This document shows positions 59,417 to 64,000 of a DNA stretch of 64,000 bases, in pieces. Within the stretch, counting starts at the first letter, position 1. Each line of letters begins with the position of its first letter. A program made the translations under genes and the position numbers. The stretch spans positions 114,731,549 to 114,795,548 of the forward strand of contig CM043953.1 in the NCBI GenBank assembly GCA_014529385.2, given 5' to 3'. A model generated the notes under the pieces. That model had not been told where the DNA came from, made no database searches, and saw only the letters and a program-made list of their open reading frames with translations. This stretch comes from Adiantum capillus-veneris. Its lineage: Eukaryota > Streptophyta > Polypodiopsida > Polypodiales > Pteridaceae.

Positions 59417-60424
59417 TCAATTGTCATACCTTAGCACAAGATCTCCTTCATTGATGCCTTTGTCCTTCAGTTTCTTGTCAAGCTTCTCCTTTGTCTGTGT
59501 GGCTTTCCTCTTATAGCACTCGTATGCTGCTTCTCTTTTCCACTCAAGCTCAGCTAAGGTAAGAAGTCGATCCATCCATGCTTCTTGATCATCTTGTGCT
59601 GATTTGCCATGAAGTCGCATTGTTGGAATGTTTAGTTCAATTGGCTGTAAAGCCTCTTGACCATAGACCAAGTGAAATGGTGTGAACTCCGTGGCTTCCC
59701 TATATGTGGTTCGATACGCCCACAAGGCACCATCCAAGAAGTCATCCCACAAATTTGTCTTGTTTTTCACCATCTTTCTAATGATGCCTGCAATGACACC
59801 ATTAGCTTTTTCTACCAAACCATTTGATTGGGGATAGTAGGGTGTACTGTGACGATGTAGAATGTGAAGTACTTCACAGGGTTCTGTGAGCAAGCCCTTC
59901 CTAAACCTTGGACCATTATCAGAAACAATCTCCAAAGGTGTGCCAAATCTGCAACAAATGTGATTGTACACAAACTTGCTAACTGTCCTCTCATTCACTC
60001 TTGCCACACTTTGAGCTTCCACCCACCTAGTCATATAGTCTACAGCCACTAGAATGTAGAGTTTACCATTTTTTGTCCTAGGCAGAGGACCCATGGCATC
60101 AATGCCCCACTTTTCAAAGGGTCCATTTGCAATCACCATTTGCCTCGGGCCATGCACCAACCTTCTATTTCCATTTATGTGACAATTGTGACAGCTTTTA
60201 CACCAATGTTGAACATCCACATGCAAGCTTGGCCAAACATACCCCGCAAGCAAAATCTTCTTCACAGTTAATTCTTGGGCAAAATGACCACCACATGCTT
60301 CTTCGTGCAAACCTTTTAGAATGGCTGGAATTTCCTCAATAGTTGGTACTCTTCTGCACACTTGATCCTTCCCTCTTTGATAGAGGGAGCCTTCTAGGAA
60401 GAGATATGTGCTTGCCTTCTTCAT
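59417..60424 (-). CDS. Ty3/gypsy integrase
   Basis: Open frame of 335 codons. The zinc domain includes HEEACGGHFAQE and WCKSCHNCH (HHCC). The catalytic core has WGIDAMGPLPRTKNG (first Asp), EIVSDNGPRFRKG (second Asp) and YYPQSNGLVEKANGVI (Glu), so the D,D,E triad is intact. It ends in a Lys-rich C-terminal stretch and a stop just before the GPY/F module. In the intact element this domain is cut from the polyprotein; the upstream in-frame stop near 60437 separates it from RT-RNase H here. The Met is internal and was chosen only because it is the first after that stop. Confidence 0.9.
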   Translation of the reverse strand: MKKASTYLFLEGSLYQRGKDQVCRRVPTIEEIPAILKGLHEEACGGHFAQELTVKKILLAGYVWPSLHVDVQHWCKSCHNCHINGNRRLVHGPRQMVIANGPFEKWGIDAMGPLPRTKNGKLYILVAVDYMTRWVEAQSVARVNERTVSKFVYNHICCRFGTPLEIVSDNGPRFRKGLLTEPCEVLHILHRHSTPYYPQSNGLVEKANGVIAGIIRKMVKNKTNLWDDFLDGALWAYRTTYREATEFTPFHLVYGQEALQPIELNIPTMRLHGKSAQDDQEAWMDRLLTLAELEWKREAAYECYKRKATQTKEKLDKKLKDKGINEGDLVLRYDN

Positions 60425-60436
60425 GAGTCTCCTCTT

Positions 60437-62191
60437 CTAAGCTTTTGTGAAGTCTGGTGGAAACTCACCCTCCAAAATGTAGCCAATGATGGGAGCCAAT
60501 GACTCCAATCCCTGGTATCTCGGTTGCTTGACAGTTGCTGCCACCATGATGACGTGCACTTCTTTCTCAACACATGTAACTACTTGCTGTGCAAGTAAAT
60601 CGGCATCTTCATTCTGTTTCCTACGAATATGATATAGTTGCACTTCTTTAAATTGATTAAACAATCTACGAATGGCATGAACTTTTGTCCGCAAGCTTTC
60701 ATTCTTGCATGCCCAAATGCCTAAAATCTGTTTAACAATGAGAAGTGCATCTCCCTTTACCATGAGACGTTTTATCCCTTGGCCAATGCACATCTTTAAA
60801 CCATGAAGTAGTGTGTCATATTCTGCTTCATTGTTGCTAGTTGAACCTGGTAGATTGAACTTCTCTTTCATGACCACCTCTCCACTTGGGTTGAGCAACA
60901 CTAGCCCTCCCCCTGCTTTTCCTGTGGCTCGATGAAAAGCTCCATCAAAGAACAAGGTAAAAGCATTAGGAATACTTTTTGGTGGTGGTAATGGTAGGGT
61001 CTTTACTTCAGGCACCTTAATCTCCTTTTCATGCACCCTATAAGTGAGAATCCCTGCCAATTGTGCACGCACACTATCTTCTACCTTGAAGGAGTATTGA
61101 AACTCTTGCAACTCCATAATCCACTTTGAGATCCTAGTACTAAGATTCATTTGAGATGACACCCAAGGGAACAAATTCTCTGCAGTGAGAATTACAAAAG
61201 GTTTTGGTAGCAGGTAGGATCTAAACTTTCTCACCGCAAACATGAGAGAAAGCATCATGAGTTCTGCTTCTGTGTAGTCTCTCTCCAAAGCATTCATGAC
61301 CCTACTAGCAAAGTAGATGGGTCGCATCCTTGTACTGTGGGGATCTTGTTGTAGCAACACATCACCAATTGTTTCCCTTCCAACACTAGAGCTAACAAAG
61401 AATGTGTACTCCCAACAAGGAGGCATGAGTGTTGGTAGCTCTGACAAAATGATTTTAATGTTACAAAAATACTCTTCAAGCTCATCAGACCATGCAAATT
61501 CTACTTGTTGTGTCAACTTTTGCAAAGGATGAAGCAACTCCGAAGCTAAGTGAATAAAGCGTGACATATACTTCACTTTTTGAATGAATGATATGACCTC
61601 TTTGAGATTCTTGGGTGAGGGGAGCTCAATAAGAGCCTTTGCCTTTGAAGGATCCACCTCAATGCCTTTGTAAGAAACTTTATGACCAAGCAAGATTACT
61701 TCATCCTCACCTATATGGCACTTGTCGGGGTTGAGTTGAGCTCCCATGTCGTAGAGCTTCTTTAAACCTTCTTCTACCCTTTGTAGATGCAATGATTTTG
61801 AGCTATAAATACAGAAATCATCAATGAACACCCTAATTGACTTTCCAAAGAATGCTTGAAACACCATATTCATGAAACGTTGGAATGTTGCAGGAGCATT
61901 TGTCAGACCAAATGGCATGACTCTAAAAGCATAACAACCCCAAGGAGTGATAAAGGTTGTTTTCAATTGATCCTCCAGTGCAATCCCTATTTGAAAGTAA
62001 CCTGAGTAACCATCGCACACAGTGTACTTCTCATGACCAGCTACCTCATTTAGTATCTCATCCTGGAATGGGAGGGGAAAGTGATCTCTCTTTGTTGCCT
62101 CATTGAGGGGACGGTAATCCACACACACCCTCCACTTGCCGTTCTTCTTAGGAGTGACAACAACAGGAGAGACCCACTCTGAATTCTCCAC
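60437..62191 (-). CDS. Ty3/gypsy reverse transcriptase, RNase H and second (archaeal-type) RNase H
   Basis: Open frame of 584 codons. RT: KWRVCVDYRPLNEATKRD, CYAFRVMPFGLTNAPATF and the catalytic RVFIDDFCIYS (FIDD, plus coordinates about 61816-61831). First RNase H: RPIYFASRVMNALERDYTEA, without obvious damage to the later motif, although the first Asp region reads FFVSSSVGRETIG, so this domain may be degenerate. A connecting segment follows. The second RNase H reads FTLFFDGAFHRATGKAGGGL (Asp), STSNNEAEYDTLLHGLKM (Glu), RLMVKGDALLIVKQ (Asp) and RRKQNEDADLLAQQ (Asp), with all four acidic positions. A degenerate first and intact second RNase H is typical of Tat elements. The frame is detached from gag-protease by the 56-bp duplication. 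Confidence 0.92.
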   Translation of the reverse strand: MENSEWVSPVVVTPKKNGKWRVCVDYRPLNEATKRDHFPLPFQDEILNEVAGHEKYTVCDGYSGYFQIGIALEDQLKTTFITPWGCYAFRVMPFGLTNAPATFQRFMNMVFQAFFGKSIRVFIDDFCIYSSKSLHLQRVEEGLKKLYDMGAQLNPDKCHIGEDEVILLGHKVSYKGIEVDPSKAKALIELPSPKNLKEVISFIQKVKYMSRFIHLASELLHPLQKLTQQVEFAWSDELEEYFCNIKIILSELPTLMPPCWEYTFFVSSSVGRETIGDVLLQQDPHSTRMRPIYFASRVMNALERDYTEAELMMLSLMFAVRKFRSYLLPKPFVILTAENLFPWVSSQMNLSTRISKWIMELQEFQYSFKVEDSVRAQLAGILTYRVHEKEIKVPEVKTLPLPPPKSIPNAFTLFFDGAFHRATGKAGGGLVLLNPSGEVVMKEKFNLPGSTSNNEAEYDTLLHGLKMCIGQGIKRLMVKGDALLIVKQILGIWACKNESLRTKVHAIRRLFNQFKEVQLYHIRRKQNEDADLLAQQVVTCVEKEVHVIMVAATVKQPRYQGLESLAPIIGYILEGEFPPDFTKA

Positions 62192-64000
62192 TTGTCGTTC
62201 TTCTTAGGAGTGACAACAACAGGAGAGACCCACTCTGAATTCTCCACTGGATAAATGAACCCTGCTGCTAGAAGCTTTCTTACCTCCTTGAGTAAAGCCT
62301 GCTCCTTGATGACTCCTAGCCTTCGTAGCTTCTGAGCCTTAGGTGTGGCCTCTGGCTTCAACTCAATTTTGTGTTGAACAGCATCTACTCCACGCACATC
62401 GGTGTAGTCTTTAGCAAAAAGCCTAGGAAACTTCCTTAGCACACATTTGAACTCCTCTCTTTCATCCTTTGTAAGTGTTGTTGATAGCATACCTTCCAGC
62501 ATCCCTTCATCTTGAACACCTTCGTTCTCTTGAGGACCTACCTCCTCCAAGCCTTGACAAGAGGTCTCTTGGTTTCTTGGATTAAACCTTACCCCCATGA
62601 CTTTGATGGAAGACTCCTCTTCAGTAATGCTGCCGCTACTTTCTTCTTCTGAAGTGCTATCGGTCCAACCTTCTTCCGTCTCACTTTGAGATGATTCTTC
62701 ATGGAGCTCCTCTTGGCGTTGCTCCTTCATGTCAAAGACAACCTTCTTATGATTGTCATTCCTGCAAATTAATTTCCCACTCTCCCAATCCTGCAAAGCT
62801 CGCATTTTCATTAGCCATGGTCTTCCTAGGATAAATGGATAACCACTTCCCTTGGTCGACATAACATAAAAATCCACCGCTTTCTTAATGCCAAAGGCCT
62901 CTACAAAGACATTTTTACAAATGCCTACACACCTAGCCTTGCTATTGTTTGCCATCTTGACTTTGATTTCAGGTGTCTCCTGGATGTGCATGCCTAGTCT
63001 TTGCATGAGTCCCTCTGTCATGATGCAAATTTGTGCACCCCCATCCACTAGACCTTTCCTAACCAATCTTCCTTTGATGTAACAGTCTAGCACCGGTGTA
63101 ATGTCCTCATTCATTTCAGCTTGTGCAATTTTTACAACAGGCACACTCTCTTTTACCTTTCTCCTAGTGCTAACTGCCCTTGTTAAATCCCTCCTAACTT
63201 GTGGGCATAATGCAAGAAATTGAGGCCATGAAATATCAGGACCCTTACCTCTCATGTCTTCCAACAAGTTGTATGGAGCCATACCATGTCCAAGAGGGAA
63301 GTCTTGGAGGTTGATATGACGTCGAGTCCTCTTGGTTTCCTTGGTTTCCTTTGCCTTCTTGCCTTGCCCATGGTCACTCTGTGATGTGACTCCTTCTTTC
63401 TCTTTACCTTTTCCTCGGCCACGCTTAATGCCATTGGCTTCCATGTCAAACTCATTTGAATTTGTCACCTCTACCACATGCACATTTGGATCTGGCAAAG
63501 GTGGAACTCCTTCTACCCCTTGTGGAGGTGGTCTTGGTCCATTTGGCCTTTGTAGAAGCCTTGGTTGTTGACCAGCTCCTTCTCCTGCATTCATCACTGG
63601 GTAATTCAAGTTAGGTCTCCCTGGCTCTCCACGGGGCCAAGGACAATTATACATCCCATGTCCAGACTCTCCGCAATTCCAACATTGCAAGACTCTCCTA
63701 GTTCGTGGCTCTCTCTCTTCTGACTTCTTTGCTTGTCCCTTTGGACCTACAGCTTGTGCAAGGTGAATTGACAGGCTGCTTAAAGATTCATTTAACTTCT
63801 CAATCACTTCAGCCGTTACCTCAGGAAGCTCCCTAGATGTTGATGCTTGTGACTTACCTTTGGGTCTAAGACCTTCTATTGGAACCTCTCCCCTTAAGCA
63901 CTTGAGTTTCCTATACTTCTCAGCAGCCCTAGTTTCTGCTGCATCAAAAGTAGCAGGTGCACCCGCCTCAACTTTTACCTTAAGGTCAGGAAAGAGTCCG
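62050..64000 (-). CDS. Gypsy gag (C-terminal part), protease and start of RT
   Basis: The frame is open from the right window edge; a GTG near 63807 is not the true start, since FDAAETRAAEKYRKLKCLRG is encoded upstream in frame. A CCHC knuckle (CWNCGESGHGMYNCPWP) lies near 63640-63690, followed by a Pro-rich and then a Lys/Glu-rich linker. The protease reads RKGLVDGGAQICIMTEGL (about 63030), with DGGA as in the element at the left window edge, and the flap/end segment YPFILGRPWLMKM. An acidic linker (SQSETEEGWTDSTSEEESSG) leads to the RT start LKPEATPKAQKLRRLGVIKE. The frame reaches PVENSEWVSPVVVTPKKN at the first copy of a 56-bp duplication and then goes out of frame. Confidence 0.88.
   Translation of the reverse strand, partial: GLFPDLKVKVEAGAPATFDAAETRAAEKYRKLKCLRGEVPIEGLRPKGKSQASTSRELPEVTAEVIEKLNESLSSLSIHLAQAVGPKGQAKKSEEREPRTRRVLQCWNCGESGHGMYNCPWPRGEPGRPNLNYPVMNAGEGAGQQPRLLQRPNGPRPPPQGVEGVPPLPDPNVHVVEVTNSNEFDMEANGIKRGRGKGKEKEGVTSQSDHGQGKKAKETKETKRTRRHINLQDFPLGHGMAPYNLLEDMRGKGPDISWPQFLALCPQVRRDLTRAVSTRRKVKESVPVVKIAQAEMNEDITPVLDCYIKGRLVRKGLVDGGAQICIMTEGLMQRLGMHIQETPEIKVKMANNSKARCVGICKNVFVEAFGIKKAVDFYVMSTKGSGYPFILGRPWLMKMRALQDWESGKLICRNDNHKKVVFDMKEQRQEELHEESSQSETEEGWTDSTSEEESSGSITEEESSIKVMGVRFNPRNQETSCQGLEEVGPQENEGVQDEGMLEGMLSTTLTKDEREEFKCVLRKFPRLFAKDYTDVRGVDAVQHKIELKPEATPKAQKLRRLGVIKEQALLKEVRKLLAAGFIYPVENSEWVSPVVVTPKKNDKWRIQSGSLLLLSLLRRTASGGCVWITVPSMRQQREITFPSHSRMRY
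62131..62242 (-). repeat. 56-bp tandem duplication that frameshifts pol
   Basis: Units 62131-62186 and 62187-62242, each starting TCCACTTG(C/T)CGTTCTTCTT on the plus strand, differing at one base. Because 56 is not a multiple of 3 it moves RT out of the gag-protease frame. The segment encodes ENSEWVSPVVVTPKKN. Confidence 0.95.

Larger units (their letters stand above)
59059..64000 (-). mobile_element. Nearly complete Ty3/gypsy element (Tat-like), running off the window
   Basis: On the minus strand gag, protease, RT, RNase H, a second RNase H, integrase and polypurine tract follow in the Ty3/gypsy order. A second RNase H between RT-RNase H and integrase is known from the Tat lineage. Only three lesions were found: a 56-bp tandem duplication with frameshift at 62131-62242, one in-frame stop near 60437-60439, and one near 59417-59419. 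The gag start and 5' LTR are outside. Confidence 0.9.

Overview
The window looks like plant nuclear DNA from a large, repeat-rich genome. Almost everything recognisable is a transposable element or a broken gene copy. The plant assignment rests on Ty1/copia and Ty3/gypsy elements primed by initiator-Met tRNA (TGGTATCAGAG sites), a Tat-type gypsy element with a second RNase H, a hAT transposase remnant of the DUF659 type, and fragments of plant families (UDP-glycosyltransferase with PSPG box, phytocyanin, adenylate kinase). Long (AG)n/(CT)n tracts are frequent. A fern or other non-seed plant would fit, but the sequence does not prove it. I found no intact host gene, no rRNA or tRNA gene and no CRISPR array.

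Layout. 1-1.4 kb: 3' part of a gypsy gag and the start of protease (minus). 3.7-5.6 kb: decayed copia RT/RNase H plus LTR (plus). 6.2-7.8 kb: tandem repeat and hAT remnant. 8.9-18.5 kb: two badly decayed gypsy elements in the same orientation, separated by a candidate LTR of about 1.6 kb. 18.5-22.7 kb: AT-rich DNA, a candidate short copia LTR, and several tandem duplications. 23.0-27.3 kb: remnant of a transposase-like gene of a family I cannot name, interrupted and followed by minisatellites in opposite orientations. 27.7-36.1 kb: a copia element (minus) bounded by 228-bp LTRs and an ATAGT target duplication, whose gag is split by an internally deleted chromovirus (plus, 31.8-35.4 kb) with its own TACAT duplication. 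36.6-38.8 kb: complex repeats. 39-39.7 kb: adenylate kinase pseudogene. 41-44.3 kb: tandem repeats and microsatellites. 44.7-47 kb: 5'-truncated copia with an intact 527-codon RT/RNase H and a 527-bp LTR. 49.7-50.9 kb: UDP-glycosyltransferase pseudogene split by a 118-bp AG tract. 52.3-52.9 kb: phytocyanin pseudogene that still shows its intron. 53.0-55.1 kb: 5' LTR, primer site and start of a second copy of the nested chromovirus family. 55.3-56.7 kb: duplicated microsatellite DNA. 59-64 kb: almost complete gypsy gag-pol (minus) running off the right edge.

The genes do not form a host pathway; relationships are those of mobile elements. The most notable observations are the double nested insertion with both target duplications intact, an R-U5-like LTR segment shared by a copia LTR and a gypsy LTR, and the transposase-like gene with inverted minisatellites. 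Coordinates of decayed elements are approximate because frames were joined by eye.
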